Positions 32,257 through 40,723 of a DNA stretch of 50,998 bases are shown in pieces. The notes under the pieces are model-generated. The model was not told where the DNA came from and did no database searches. It saw only the letters and a program-made list of their open reading frames with translations. Each line of letters opens with the position of its first letter. The first letter of the stretch is position 1. The position numbers and the translations under genes were made by a program. The stretch lies in contig DFXY01000058.1 in assembly GCA_002381945.1 (NCBI GenBank), forward strand, positions 61,974 through 112,971, in the 5' to 3' direction. The stretch comes from Bacteriovoracaceae bacterium UBA4096. GTDB taxonomy: Bacteria > Bdellovibrionota > Bacteriovoracia > Bacteriovoracales > Bacteriovoracaceae.

Positions 32257-32745
32257 ATGAAGAGCTTGCTATTATTCCTGATTTTTTCGGTTTCTTTTTT
32301 CGCTGATATCTATGTTGACCTTAAAGATAACATTCCACTGTCGCATATATGGCATGAAGGCTTGCTCTTCTGTTTGTCACTTGCTGCAACTGCTTGGCAG
32401 TTCAAACTATTATTAAAAAAAGATCGGCATATTAAGCATGTTGAAAAAGAATTGCTGGAAACTAAGGACTCTTATCGGGAGTGGCAGCAAAGAAGCAAAC
32501 ATTCTGCCCATGAAATACGCAACATGATAGATCAGCAATTCAATAACTGGAGTCTTTCGACCAGCGAAAAGGATATTGCTCTTCTTCTCATTAAAGGCCT
32601 GAGCATGAAGGAAATTGCTGAAATAAGAACTAGTCATGAAAAAACGGTTCGTCAGCATGCAACTAATATTTACCGAAAGGCCAATATTTCAGGTCGTCAG
32701 GAGTTAGCGGCCTTCTTCCTGGAAGATATCATTTCACAACCTTAG
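32257..32745 (+). CDS. Membrane-anchored LuxR-type HTH protein
   Basis: 162 residues. Two membrane helices (about 2-18 and 33-52) are joined by a short extracytoplasmic loop (DLKDNIPLSHIWHEG). A charged coiled-coil stalk spans 58-80, then a GerE/LuxR-type DNA-binding domain lies at 96-150 (STSEKDIALLLIKGLSMKEI, SHEKTVRQHATNIYRKANIS). It is an orphan regulator anchored in the inner membrane with no receiver domain. It precedes the b561-YceI-PAP2 operon on the same strand by 82 bases, so it may regulate it. No Shine-Dalgarno is apparent. Confidence 0.8.
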   Translation: MKSLLLFLIFSVSFFADIYVDLKDNIPLSHIWHEGLLFCLSLAATAWQFKLLLKKDRHIKHVEKELLETKDSYREWQQRSKHSAHEIRNMIDQQFNNWSLSTSEKDIALLLIKGLSMKEIAEIRTSHEKTVRQHATNIYRKANISGRQELAAFFLEDIISQP

Positions 32746-32827
32746 CCTGGATCAGGCATTTGTCGGATTGAATATTTCTATGTCCTCTTTGAAAATCGTT
32801 CAAGAACATTTTCAAGAGGGAAGTTGT

Positions 32828-33355
32828 ATGAAGCTCTGGTTTTTAATTCTTGGTTTTCTTTCAATTACTGCTCACGCCGAAATTAATCTAAATGATTTGG
32901 GTATAGAACCACAAGTGAGTTCTAACATACCAACTTTAACTCAGACGGAATTTTCGGAACGTACGAAGAAGCTCAAACGTCATGAAGTTCTTGGGTTGGT
33001 AACTTTAGGTGCAATGACCGCCACTATGTTCACTGGCGGTTCGGCCATGGACAATGATCTGCATATGTATTTAGGCGTGGCAACTGGGGCCCTCTATGCT
33101 GCCACTGCATACTATGCTTTTACTGCACCTAAACCATCAGGAGTGATCGATAAAGGCAGGATCAAATGGCACAAAAGCCTTGCTTGGATTCATCTTCCCG
33201 CCATGATCATCGCTCCTTACCTAGGCTTTATGTATAAAAAACATGAAGAGAATGGTCAGAAACATACAGGCTTGGAAAAACATCATTCTACGGTCGCTGG
33301 TCTTTTATACGGTTCCTTTGCTTTATCAGCTACATTAATGGTCCTCGAATTTTAA
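32828..33355 (+). CDS. Cytochrome b561-like membrane protein
   Basis: 175 residues from the ATG at 32828 (GAGGGAAG upstream; a longer start at 32768 would hide the signal peptide MKLWFLILGFLSITAHA). Four membrane helices follow, with histidines at their ends: KLKRHEVLGLVTLG, LHMYLGVATGALYA, KWHKSLAWIHLPAM and EKHHSTVAGLLYG. That His pattern resembles heme-b-binding b561/ferric-reductase-like proteins. It leads a three-gene set with YceI and PAP2 proteins; b561 and YceI are linked in other bacteria. Heme binding is inferred. Confidence 0.68.
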   Translation: MKLWFLILGFLSITAHAEINLNDLGIEPQVSSNIPTLTQTEFSERTKKLKRHEVLGLVTLGAMTATMFTGGSAMDNDLHMYLGVATGALYAATAYYAFTAPKPSGVIDKGRIKWHKSLAWIHLPAMIIAPYLGFMYKKHEENGQKHTGLEKHHSTVAGLLYGSFALSATLMVLEF

Positions 33356-33366
33356 AGGGATAAATC

Positions 33367-33888
33367 ATGCAATTAATCATATTTATCTTATTTTTCGTCT
33401 TCAGTTTTCAAAGTTTTGCCCAGTCTTACTCATTGGAGTCTGGTAGTGCCATTTATGAAATAAAACATTTAATAAAAAGAGTAAGTGGTGAAAGCAACCA
33501 GTTGAAGGGAAAAATCGTTTGTGATGAAACTGAGTGTGAGTTTCTCCTGGCAATACCTTTGAATACTTTTATCTCTGGTGACAGTAATCGTGACTTGAAT
33601 ATGCAGAATATAGTTGAAGCCTCGAAATTCCCATTAACTACAGCAAAAGGAAAATTTCCTTCTGCTCATATGATGCAAGACCAATGGGATTTGCCAGTGG
33701 AGATAGATTTTCATGGTATTAAGAAAAAATATCATGCTCATGTAATTAATAAGAATAAATTTAATACAGCGGTAAACTTAATCATTAAACTCGAAGAACA
33801 TCACATTAATCGACCTTCATTATTTGGAATTAAAATTAATGATGAAGTGAAAATTGGTTTTAACTTGCTTTGGGATCGAGGGAGATAG
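33367..33888 (+). CDS. YceI-family lipocalin-like periplasmic protein
   Basis: 173 residues with signal peptide (MQLIIFILFFVFSFQSFAQ). The YceI pattern is present: SAIYEIKHLIKRVSGES, LKGKIVCDETECEF, then IPLNTFISGDSNRDLNMQN and the KFPLTTAKGKF stretch. YceI proteins bind isoprenoid or fatty-acyl lipids inside a beta barrel. It follows the b561-like gene by 11 bases and precedes the PAP2 gene by three, implying one operon for a membrane-lipid or quinone-related function. Confidence 0.85.
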   Translation: MQLIIFILFFVFSFQSFAQSYSLESGSAIYEIKHLIKRVSGESNQLKGKIVCDETECEFLLAIPLNTFISGDSNRDLNMQNIVEASKFPLTTAKGKFPSAHMMQDQWDLPVEIDFHGIKKKYHAHVINKNKFNTAVNLIIKLEEHHINRPSLFGIKINDEVKIGFNLLWDRGR

Positions 33889-33891
33889 CTC

Positions 33892-34698
33892 GTGCATCTT
33901 CAATCTTGGTTTTTTATTTTGATCCTGATTCAGTTTCAATCCTGCGCTCTATTGAATAAAAAGGGAACATGGGGGAAAAATGCCTTATACCCTTTACGGG
34001 CCGGTAAGTTCCTGGAAGCCGTGCAAGTTAATGCCTCTTCACCGCATGTCTGGGGTCCTTTAGTAGGAGCAGGAGTTATCTTTGCTTCCAATACCGATGC
34101 CCGAATTTCTAACTGGGTCCACCATGAAGGAAGTGTATACAAAAATGTTCAAGCGGCCGACAATTGGAGTGACAACTTTAACAATATTCAAAAATATGAG
34201 ATGTATGCGATGATCTTATTTACGCCTTCATATGATGAAGATAAATCCTTCTCAGGATATCTAAAGAATAAATTGAAGGGAGGTTTTGCCGTTAATATTG
34301 CCTCCTCTTCCAGTCGGTTCTCAGTGGATCAGGTTAGAAAAGTTGTTCATCGAAAAAGACCAAATAACATGGATTATAAGAGTTTGCCATCAGGGCACGC
34401 TGCTGAAGCAGGTTCTCGTAGAGCAATAATTGGCAAAGGAGTGGAAGCCATTGACATGGCCCCAGCGCAATTGAAAGTAGGAATTAATGTTTTAAATACC
34501 GCGATGTCGATGGGTACGGTTTGGGCGAGAGTGGAAGGTAAAAGACATTATCCAACGGATGTACTGGCGGGATATGCGTTTGGTTCATTCGTCAGTGGAG
34601 TCGTTTATGATACACTTATGAATTTAGATTCAAGTCAGTCTTTTGTTTTTCTTCCTTTGGGAAATAGATACGCTTTTCAATATACTTATCTATATTAA
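33892..34698 (+). CDS. PAP2-family phosphatase, probable lipoprotein
   Basis: 268 residues starting with GTG after GGGAG. A short hydrophobic N-terminus ends in a lipobox-like QFQSC (Cys17), so it may be lipid-anchored. The acid-phosphatase motifs are KVVHRKRPNN (KxxxxxxRP), SLPSGHAAEA (PSGH), and WARVEGKRHYPTDVLAG (SRxxxxxHxxxD, here RVEGKRHYPTD). PAP2 enzymes hydrolyse lipid phosphates such as phosphatidate or undecaprenyl pyrophosphate. The start of the third motif lacks the usual Ser-Arg, but the Arg, His and Asp are in place. It is the last gene of the b561-YceI-PAP2 set. Confidence 0.87.
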   Translation: MHLQSWFFILILIQFQSCALLNKKGTWGKNALYPLRAGKFLEAVQVNASSPHVWGPLVGAGVIFASNTDARISNWVHHEGSVYKNVQAADNWSDNFNNIQKYEMYAMILFTPSYDEDKSFSGYLKNKLKGGFAVNIASSSSRFSVDQVRKVVHRKRPNNMDYKSLPSGHAAEAGSRRAIIGKGVEAIDMAPAQLKVGINVLNTAMSMGTVWARVEGKRHYPTDVLAGYAFGSFVSGVVYDTLMNLDSSQSFVFLPLGNRYAFQYTYLY

Positions 34699-34701
34699 TC
34701 T

Positions 34702-35856
34702 TTATCTCATGTTTGTAATGATGAATTCGATATTACTTCCTGAAACCTTCTTCTTACTTCCTTTACCAACAGTTCCTACCCTTGTTTCGTCAATTCCCCT
34801 GGCCTTTAATTCTTCCTTTATAGCGAGTGCTCGGGCATTTGAAAGTTCTAAATTGTCACTATAACTTTCAATCATAATAATAGTTTTAGGGAATTCTTTC
34901 ATCGCATTAGCAAGTTCATCAATTTCACTTTGAGACCCTTTTACTAAAGCTGTTGAACCTGCCAAGAAATTTAATGATTGAAAAGAAAATCTCCTGGGTA
35001 GCTCTTCTATTGATCCTTCCCTTAGGAAATATTTCAAGGTGTTTAGGCTCTCTGCAGTTGATTCTCCGGATGTAATCAAGGTGGAAGATGTTGGGGAAGA
35101 TCGGGTGTTGACTGCATTCTCTTCAGATAGAGAGCTTACTCTTCGATCCAAAAACCACCACAGGCCGATTAAAAATAATAAAGTCAATGTAGCAATCCAT
35201 AACCATGGTCTTTGAGTAGGACGATTATAATCGGCCACAACTCTTTCTCTTGAATTGTAATGTCCCTCAGTCTTGTCGATTGCCCCTCTGAGTTTATGGG
35301 CAACAGGCCCCAGTGCCGCACGGGTTCCAGCGAGTTCCTTTCTCTCTAGATCATTTTGTCCACCGATCTGAAAGCCAATGAGAACTTTTTTTTGCTGATC
35401 AAGAAAACTCATGATTCCATTTGTCTCAAGCTTGTCATGTTTAATTTTTCTTTTAATTGCACCCATAACGATAGGTGCAATCATACTCATTATTTTTGTC
35501 ACAACGGATGAATTCATACCGGTAGTTGTGCTTAAAGAATCAGCGACTGACATCAGTCGATTTCCAAATATCTGATTTATAGCATCTTCTCCTTTGAGAA
35601 GATAATTTGGATCATTCAGAGAAACTGATGGATCTGCATTTTCAACGCCATCATTTTCAGCAATGGCAATCAGACTGGCGGCCCCTTCACTTGAGGAACC
35701 TTTTCGAACCAGGCCTGTAAGGAAAGTTGGAATAACTGAGCGCAAACCTATTTGGATTTTATCTGCTGGTTGTCCAAGAATGCTGCTGAATTTCCTTACG
35801 CAATCAGGTGTGAGAAAGTTCTGTGTTGTGTTGAGAAGATTGTCTGCAGTCGCCAT
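34702..35856 (-). CDS. DUF937 - transmembrane - OmpA-like C-terminal protein
   Basis: 384 residues from the ATG at 35856, chosen because GGAGG precedes it. The N-terminal 150 residues match the DUF937 pattern (LGQPADKIQIGLRSVIPTFL, EGAASLIAIAEN, and the MSMIAPIVMGAIKRKIK helix). A single membrane helix lies near 222-240 (WLWIATLTLLFLIGLWWFL). The C-terminal 120 residues are an OmpA/MotB-like peptidoglycan-binding domain (FLAGSTALVKGSQSEI, IMIESYSDNLELSNARALAI, RVGTVGKGSKK). DUF937 would be cytoplasmic and the OmpA-like part periplasmic, tying inside to cell wall. No partner genes adjacent. Confidence 0.8.
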   Translation of the reverse strand: MATADNLLNTTQNFLTPDCVRKFSSILGQPADKIQIGLRSVIPTFLTGLVRKGSSSEGAASLIAIAENDGVENADPSVSLNDPNYLLKGEDAINQIFGNRLMSVADSLSTTTGMNSSVVTKIMSMIAPIVMGAIKRKIKHDKLETNGIMSFLDQQKKVLIGFQIGGQNDLERKELAGTRAALGPVAHKLRGAIDKTEGHYNSRERVVADYNRPTQRPWLWIATLTLLFLIGLWWFLDRRVSSLSEENAVNTRSSPTSSTLITSGESTAESLNTLKYFLREGSIEELPRRFSFQSLNFLAGSTALVKGSQSEIDELANAMKEFPKTIIMIESYSDNLELSNARALAIKEELKARGIDETRVGTVGKGSKKKVSGSNIEFIITNMR

Positions 35857-35880
35857 AGATATCCTCCATAGTTGCCCCAT

Positions 35881-36245
35881 AATGCAAAAAGGAGCAGAGA
35901 TATCTATTTGCTCTGCAAGTGACGAACCATGTTTACATTATTGTAAAGATAGAAACTATATGACATTGGTTAGCTTATTCTGGGCTTGTGATATTGATTT
36001 TGACAGAAGACAAATCAAATTATGATAATGAGATTAACGGTCTGAGGCAAAGATGAAGTCGGTGAAAATCCGACACTGTCCCGCAACGGTAAGCAATTTA
36101 TTGCAAGTCCGGTCTCTCTCAGTCGTTGTACTAATTGTTCATTCTCCGAGGCAGAGAAGGAATAAGTCATAGTTGAAGAAAAATAATTAATTCTTCAGTT
36201 CTACTTATGTCACCCTTCATTCTTCTTCTGGAGATCTGTGAGGGG
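35881..36245. other. Intergenic region, 365 bases, holding the cobalamin riboswitch
   Basis: Divergent from the DUF937-OmpA gene and leading into nrdG. The left 150 bases are AT-rich with no recognised element; the right part contains the riboswitch and its possible expression platform. Confidence 0.6.
36037..36126 (+). promoter_or_regulatory. Cobalamin (B12) riboswitch
   Basis: The conserved core is unmistakable: GGTGAAAATCCGACACTG followed by TCCCGCAACGGTAA, then a hairpin (GCAATTTATTGC) and AGTCCGG. The enclosing helix pairs ACGGTCTGAG (36037-36046) with CTCAGTCGT (36118-36126). This RNA binds adenosyl- or other cobalamins and normally represses the downstream gene. It lies 120 bases upstream of nrdG, so it should shut off the class III ribonucleotide reductase when B12 is available. 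A pairing AGTTGAAGAA / TTCTTCAGTT (36171-36180 and 36191-36200) downstream could be part of the expression platform. Confidence 0.93.
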
Positions 36246-36716
36246 ATGATGAAATATCTAAATTGTAAAGTGTCCTTGCAAGAAGTACCCGGCGAAATCT
36301 CCCTGGTATTTCAAATTTCAGAATGTCCCCATCGTTGTCCTGGTTGTCACTCACCTGAATTATGGGCCAGTGAAGGGACCCTACTAACAGTCGAAAAACT
36401 CTTAATCGAAATGAAGAAATATGAAAAACTATTTAGTTGCGTTTGCTTTTTCGGTGGGGAAAGTGATGAGGATACTCTTGCTGAACTATTGAGCCTCGTT
36501 AGGAAATCAGGTTACAAGACTTGCCTATATACGGGAGCCGACTCAATTTCGTCCAAACTAAAAACAAATTTGAATTATTTAAAAACAGGTCCGTGGAAAG
36601 AAGAGTTAGGGGGACTTTATGCCACTACGACCAATCAGCGTTTCATAAATTTAGATAGTGGAAAATGTCTAAATCATTTATTCCAACACACACAAGGAGT
36701 GACTTCACATGCTTAA
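36246..36716 (+). CDS. nrdG: Anaerobic ribonucleotide reductase activating protein NrdG (radical SAM)
   Basis: 156 residues from the ATG at 36246 (a second ATG follows at 36249; a third in-frame ATG at 36207 has no ribosome site). The radical-SAM cluster motif is CPHRCPGCHSPELW, i.e. C-x3-C-x2-C. VCFFGGESD is the SAM-binding GGE region. NrdG is the activase that generates the glycyl radical on NrdD. It overlaps nrdD by eight bases and lies behind the cobalamin riboswitch. Confidence 0.93.
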   Translation: MMKYLNCKVSLQEVPGEISLVFQISECPHRCPGCHSPELWASEGTLLTVEKLLIEMKKYEKLFSCVCFFGGESDEDTLAELLSLVRKSGYKTCLYTGADSISSKLKTNLNYLKTGPWKEELGGLYATTTNQRFINLDSGKCLNHLFQHTQGVTSHA

Positions 36717-38508
36717 ACTTACATCGGAACAGACTCAGGAGAAAATTAACTTCATTGAGAAATATATAGAGGCCAATAACGCAGCATCTGGCTCTCAGTT
36801 CGATTCTAATGCGAATGTTTCTTTTAAAAATATAGCGACTTTGGAGGCAGAGTTAAATAAAGACATCAATATTCAAGTCAATCGTAGATTAGTTTATCTG
36901 AAAATTAAAAGCCTTTTTGGTCAGGAACTAGCTGAGGAATATGTTCGTCAAATTCAGGATCATGAAATTTATGTTCATGATGAGACATCCCTGAAGCCTT
37001 ACTGCGCCTCTATCAGCATGTATCCATTTTTACTTAACGGAATAAGAGATTTGGGTGGAGAATCACATGCCCCTGAACACCTGGAAAGTTTTTGTGGATC
37101 ATTCATAAATTTAATTTTTGCAGTTTCGGCCCAATTTGCAGGCGCTATCGCTACAGTTGAGTTTTTATTATACTTCGATCACTTTGCCCGAAAAGACTAT
37201 GGAACAGATTATTTAAAGACTCATTCGAGAATCATTGATAATCATCTTCAGCATATCGTTTATTCCATTAATCAACCTGCTGCAGCTCGGGGTTATCAAT
37301 CTGTATTCTGGAATATTTCCATTTATGATGAGAAATATTTTGATAGCCTATTCGGTGAGTTCGTCTTCCCCGATTTTGATAAGCCTAAGTATGAAAGCAT
37401 CAAAACCCTCCAGAAATATTTCATGAAATGGTTTAACCAAGAAAGAAAAAAATCTGTCCTGACTTTCCCTGTCATTACTGCTGCCATGTTAGTCGATCAG
37501 TCCGGGCCATGCGATGAAGAATTCGCAGATAATTGCTCCCAGGATTTGGCCGAAGGGAATTCATTCTTCATTTATCAATCAACGAGCGCTGATAGCCTGG
37601 CTAGTTGCTGTCGGTTAAGAAATGAAATTAGCGATAATACTTTCAGTTATTCTTTAGGAGCGGGGGGAGTATCGACTGGCTCCATTAATGTCATTACATT
37701 AAATATGAACCGATTAGTTCAAGATAAACGCAATCTTAAAACCGAGGTTCAGAAAATTCATAAGTACCAGATCGCATATCGAAAAATAATGGAAGAGTTC
37801 CATTCGAAGGGTATGTTACCTGTCTATCAGGCAGGTTACATCTCACTGAATAAACAATTTTTAACCATCGGTATTAATGGCATGGTAGAAGCCGCGGAGT
37901 CGCAAGGAATTAAACCGGACAATAATGAAAGCTACATTAACTTTGTCTCAAGCCTTTTAAAGGTTATTTATGATGAAAATCTGAAGGCGAAAAAAGAAAC
38001 TGGTTATATGTTTAATACAGAGTTTGTTCCCGCTGAAAACTTGGGTGTGAAAAACGCCAGTTGGGACCTTAAAGACGGTTATCAAGTGAATCGGGATTGT
38101 TATAATTCTTATTTTTATGTGGTCGAAGATGAAGAGACTAATGTCATCGATAAATTTATTCTTCATGGAAATAAAATTAATCAGTATCTCGATGGGGGAT
38201 CAGCACTTCATTTAAATCTTGATGAGATTTTGACCAAGGAAGGATTTCTTAGCATCTTAAAACTTTCGGCCCAAACAGGATGTAACTATTTTTGCACAAA
38301 TGTGAAGATCACAATTTGTAATCAATGTGAACATATCGATAAGCGGACTTTGAAAAATTGTTCAAAGTGTGGCTCTTTAGACATTGATTATGGAACCAGG
38401 ATCATAGGATATTTAAAGCGAGTGAGTAGTTTCTCTAATCCTCGCCAAAAAGAACAGGCCTTGCGTTTCTATCATCGTGAAGAGGCGCAAACTGCTTATA
38501 GAAGCTAA
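36709..38508 (+). CDS. nrdD: Anaerobic (class III) ribonucleoside-triphosphate reductase NrdD
   Basis: 599 residues. Class III enzymes reduce ribonucleoside triphosphates with a glycyl radical. Visible features are the N-terminal helices, the active-site loop around SLASCCRLRNEI, AEGNSFFIYQ, and the C-terminal zinc site ICNQCEHIDKRTLKNCSKCG (two CxxC) followed by the glycyl-radical strand RIIGYLKRVSSFS, whose Gly is the radical residue. The N-terminal ATP-cone common in NrdD is not evident, in keeping with the shorter length. It follows nrdG with an eight-base overlap and ends in a perfect hairpin. It should work without oxygen and without B12. Confidence 0.93.
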   Translation: MLKLTSEQTQEKINFIEKYIEANNAASGSQFDSNANVSFKNIATLEAELNKDINIQVNRRLVYLKIKSLFGQELAEEYVRQIQDHEIYVHDETSLKPYCASISMYPFLLNGIRDLGGESHAPEHLESFCGSFINLIFAVSAQFAGAIATVEFLLYFDHFARKDYGTDYLKTHSRIIDNHLQHIVYSINQPAAARGYQSVFWNISIYDEKYFDSLFGEFVFPDFDKPKYESIKTLQKYFMKWFNQERKKSVLTFPVITAAMLVDQSGPCDEEFADNCSQDLAEGNSFFIYQSTSADSLASCCRLRNEISDNTFSYSLGAGGVSTGSINVITLNMNRLVQDKRNLKTEVQKIHKYQIAYRKIMEEFHSKGMLPVYQAGYISLNKQFLTIGINGMVEAAESQGIKPDNNESYINFVSSLLKVIYDENLKAKKETGYMFNTEFVPAENLGVKNASWDLKDGYQVNRDCYNSYFYVVEDEETNVIDKFILHGNKINQYLDGGSALHLNLDEILTKEGFLSILKLSAQTGCNYFCTNVKITICNQCEHIDKRTLKNCSKCGSLDIDYGTRIIGYLKRVSSFSNPRQKEQALRFYHREEAQTAYRS

Positions 38509-38513
38509 ATAAT

Positions 38514-38549
38514 AGTGGCCATTATTCAAATGAATGAATAATGGCCACT
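38514..38549. terminator. Long perfect hairpin between nrdD and the ferritin-like gene
   Basis: Fifteen-base-pair perfect stem AGTGGCCATTATTCA / TGAATAATGGCCACT with a six-base loop, in the junction of two convergent genes. Neither flank has a long T-run, so it may terminate in both directions by stem stability or protect the nrdD 3' end. Confidence 0.72.
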
Positions 38550-38554
38550 GCAAT

Positions 38555-39304
38555 TTACTGAACTTTCCTTGATAAAATCTTTCCGCCATTTGTATTCATT
38601 TCCAAAACCCACTGCTTGATGGTTTGTAGATGTATATCCTCTTCTTCTTTAGCCTTCTGGAATCTTTCTACCATTTGACTAAGTCCCACTTTATCTGCCA
38701 GCTCGATCAACGTTTCCCAACAATTGTTATCAACTAGTTCCGCTTGGAGAATAATTTCCAGAGACTGCTTAAAAGTTACTCGAGGGTCAGATATGGCCTG
38801 GACCCACCCAAATCCCGCTACTCCGGCCACATCAGCGGATGGAGTCATTGCCGTTGCATCACCACCTAATTCTTCCATCGCCTCTGAGACGATGAGAAAA
38901 TGTTGGTATTCTTCGAGATGAAATCTTTCGAGTATCGATAACTCTGGGAAATCTTCGTTGCCTTTTGAACCCTTATGCTTACTAATTAATGCTTCATAAA
39001 GACGTGTTCCTGATCGCTCAAAAGCAATTCTCTCACCAAGCTTATCCATGAAGGTATGATCACCTTGCATGATCTTCTCTTTGAGGGCTGAGAATGCACC
39101 TTTCAGGCCACTGGGCATGGGTACCGTTCCCACTGGATCTGATTCTATCATAAAATCAATTCTGTTATTACCAAGTGCATTTGCATTACCGATTGAGGGG
39201 GAAGTAAGTTTTCTTGATCCCTCAGCTGATTTAACCGCATCTTTAGGAGACATTTTAGCTCCTGTCCGATTCATTCCTACTTCACTTGCCATTTGATTAT
39301 CCAT
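38555..39304 (-). CDS. Ferritin-like di-iron protein
   Basis: 249 residues. AGGAG precedes the ATG. Residues 85-232 form a ferritin-like four-helix bundle with a complete canonical ligand set: Glu96 (AFERSGTRLYE), Glu132-x-x-His135 (EEYQHF), Glu189 (QAELVDNNCW) and Glu222-x-x-His225 (EEDIHLQ). A polar 80-residue N-terminal extension precedes it. Such proteins bind di-iron and act as ferritins, rubrerythrins or oxygenases; the substrate is unknown. It follows the larger ferritin-like gene on the same strand by nine bases. Confidence 0.83.
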   Translation of the reverse strand: MDNQMASEVGMNRTGAKMSPKDAVKSAEGSRKLTSPSIGNANALGNNRIDFMIESDPVGTVPMPSGLKGAFSALKEKIMQGDHTFMDKLGERIAFERSGTRLYEALISKHKGSKGNEDFPELSILERFHLEEYQHFLIVSEAMEELGGDATAMTPSADVAGVAGFGWVQAISDPRVTFKQSLEIILQAELVDNNCWETLIELADKVGLSQMVERFQKAKEEEDIHLQTIKQWVLEMNTNGGKILSRKVQ

Positions 39305-39313
39305 GGAAGACTC

Positions 39314-40492
39314 CTATTGTTTAATCATTGTTTCTAAGTTGTTAAGCTCAGTTCCAGGTTTCCAAATATAGCCGGCAGCAACAGTTTCAGTAGGAGATCC
39401 TTCTGAATTCATTTGATCACGGTAATTTCTGGATGCTTCGCTTTCCTGATCCGGGCCTTGAACAAAGTCTTTACCAACTGAACGGAAATGTACTTCCTTA
39501 GAAAGTACATCACGCACGAAATCACGCTGGCTCTTATATTCGATAGGAGCAGGTATCTTGTTAGGCAGTATCTCAGCTGGATCTCTATTCTCAACTTTCT
39601 TGAAAAGTTCCATAACCATTTGCAGTTGGCCTAACTCATATTCCAGAAATCTTTCCCAAATTGCTTTAATTCTAGGATTACTCTCATAGGCCACACAGCT
39701 GTAGTAGTTGTATACTTCATTCGCTTCATGAATGAGCCATTTTTCCATGAAGGATTCAGATGGATCAATGATTGATTCATATTGAGTTACGTGTTGCTCT
39801 TCAATTGAAGCAATCTCCGCATAAAGCTGACGGGCCGTTGGATCAGCAAACAACGGGCCAATATTCATGTAATAATTATGAGTCTGTTGTTCACCTGCCA
39901 TAATAGTCAGTGCATGAAATTTAGTTAAAACTTCTGCTTTAGTTCGGTCATAGTGATGTCGCAAGTCATCTTCCGGAGCACGATGTTCTACGATGGTCGG
40001 TCTTCCCGGAATAATGTCTGTATAACTTTGAAGAATGTTATTGGCGTCTTTTCCTTCTAACCTATCGAGTAGGGCCGTGTATCTATACATATGATCAAAG
40101 TCTTCAAGAAGCCCATAACGGTATACCTGCGCTAAGTATTCATTTGGCTCCTGCTGTGCCACAGCTGCAGTGACTTCAATGGCAACCTGTTCATAACCAA
40201 TCGTTGTTTCCAAAGGAGAATGGTCTGATCCTAATAACCAGTTAATCATTGTGGCCTGATGTTGCTCCACTCGTCGGATGTTTGCTAGCGGCAATTGCAT
40301 TTCTTTGTTCATCCTGGCAAAGGAATGACTGAAACGGTTCGCCTCCAGCTCGATACCATTCATGAGGATAATTCGGACTCTGGTAAAAGCGTCATCATTG
40401 AGTTTACTGATTGGCTTTTGGACCAGATCACGCCATGTAAATTTTTGTTTTTCGAGGGGAGTTCCCTTATCTTTAAATAAATCTAATCCCAT
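39314..40492 (-). CDS. Larger ferritin-like protein of unknown function
   Basis: 392 residues from the ATG at 40492, preceded by GGAGG five bases upstream. It is predicted largely helical, with repeated acid-x2/3-His helices: RVEQHQATM, LLEDFDHMYRY, AGEQQTHNYYMN and ASIEEQHVTQYES. These resemble ferritin-like metal helices, possibly two bundles, but the spacing is less regular than in the neighbour. No signal peptide. It forms a two-gene operon with the smaller ferritin-like protein, so the two may make one complex. Confidence 0.7.
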   Translation of the reverse strand: MGLDLFKDKGTPLEKQKFTWRDLVQKPISKLNDDAFTRVRIILMNGIELEANRFSHSFARMNKEMQLPLANIRRVEQHQATMINWLLGSDHSPLETTIGYEQVAIEVTAAVAQQEPNEYLAQVYRYGLLEDFDHMYRYTALLDRLEGKDANNILQSYTDIIPGRPTIVEHRAPEDDLRHHYDRTKAEVLTKFHALTIMAGEQQTHNYYMNIGPLFADPTARQLYAEIASIEEQHVTQYESIIDPSESFMEKWLIHEANEVYNYYSCVAYESNPRIKAIWERFLEYELGQLQMVMELFKKVENRDPAEILPNKIPAPIEYKSQRDFVRDVLSKEVHFRSVGKDFVQGPDQESEASRNYRDQMNSEGSPTETVAAGYIWKPGTELNNLETMIKQ

Positions 40493-40723
40493 TAATTCCT
40501 CCATGTTAAAGTTCCATCTGATTGATGCTCAAGAAATATGCAATGTTCATGCCTCAAAAAAAAAATTGATTACCGAACAGTTTGAGACCTATAGGAAAGC
40601 TAACGAGATCCTGACAATTAGGCTTTCTTCACTCCATCTTAACAGTACTCCCACATCAACTTAAATTGTCTAATTTAGTCAGACTCGGGCAGACTTGTTT
40701 TCATACTAACAATGGGGGATCTC
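40493..40723. other. Divergent intergenic region, no gene
   Basis: About 230 bases between the ferritin-like operon and the TonB-system operon. A 53-codon frame (40504-40664) is open but has no ribosome site, so I do not call it a gene. It must hold the promoters for both operons; no motif stands out. Confidence 0.5.

Noticed and set aside
40504..40664. 53-codon frame on the plus strand between the ferritin-like and TonB operons
   Set aside because: No ribosome site, no signal peptide or domain, and it begins inside the ribosome-site region of the divergent ferritin-like gene.
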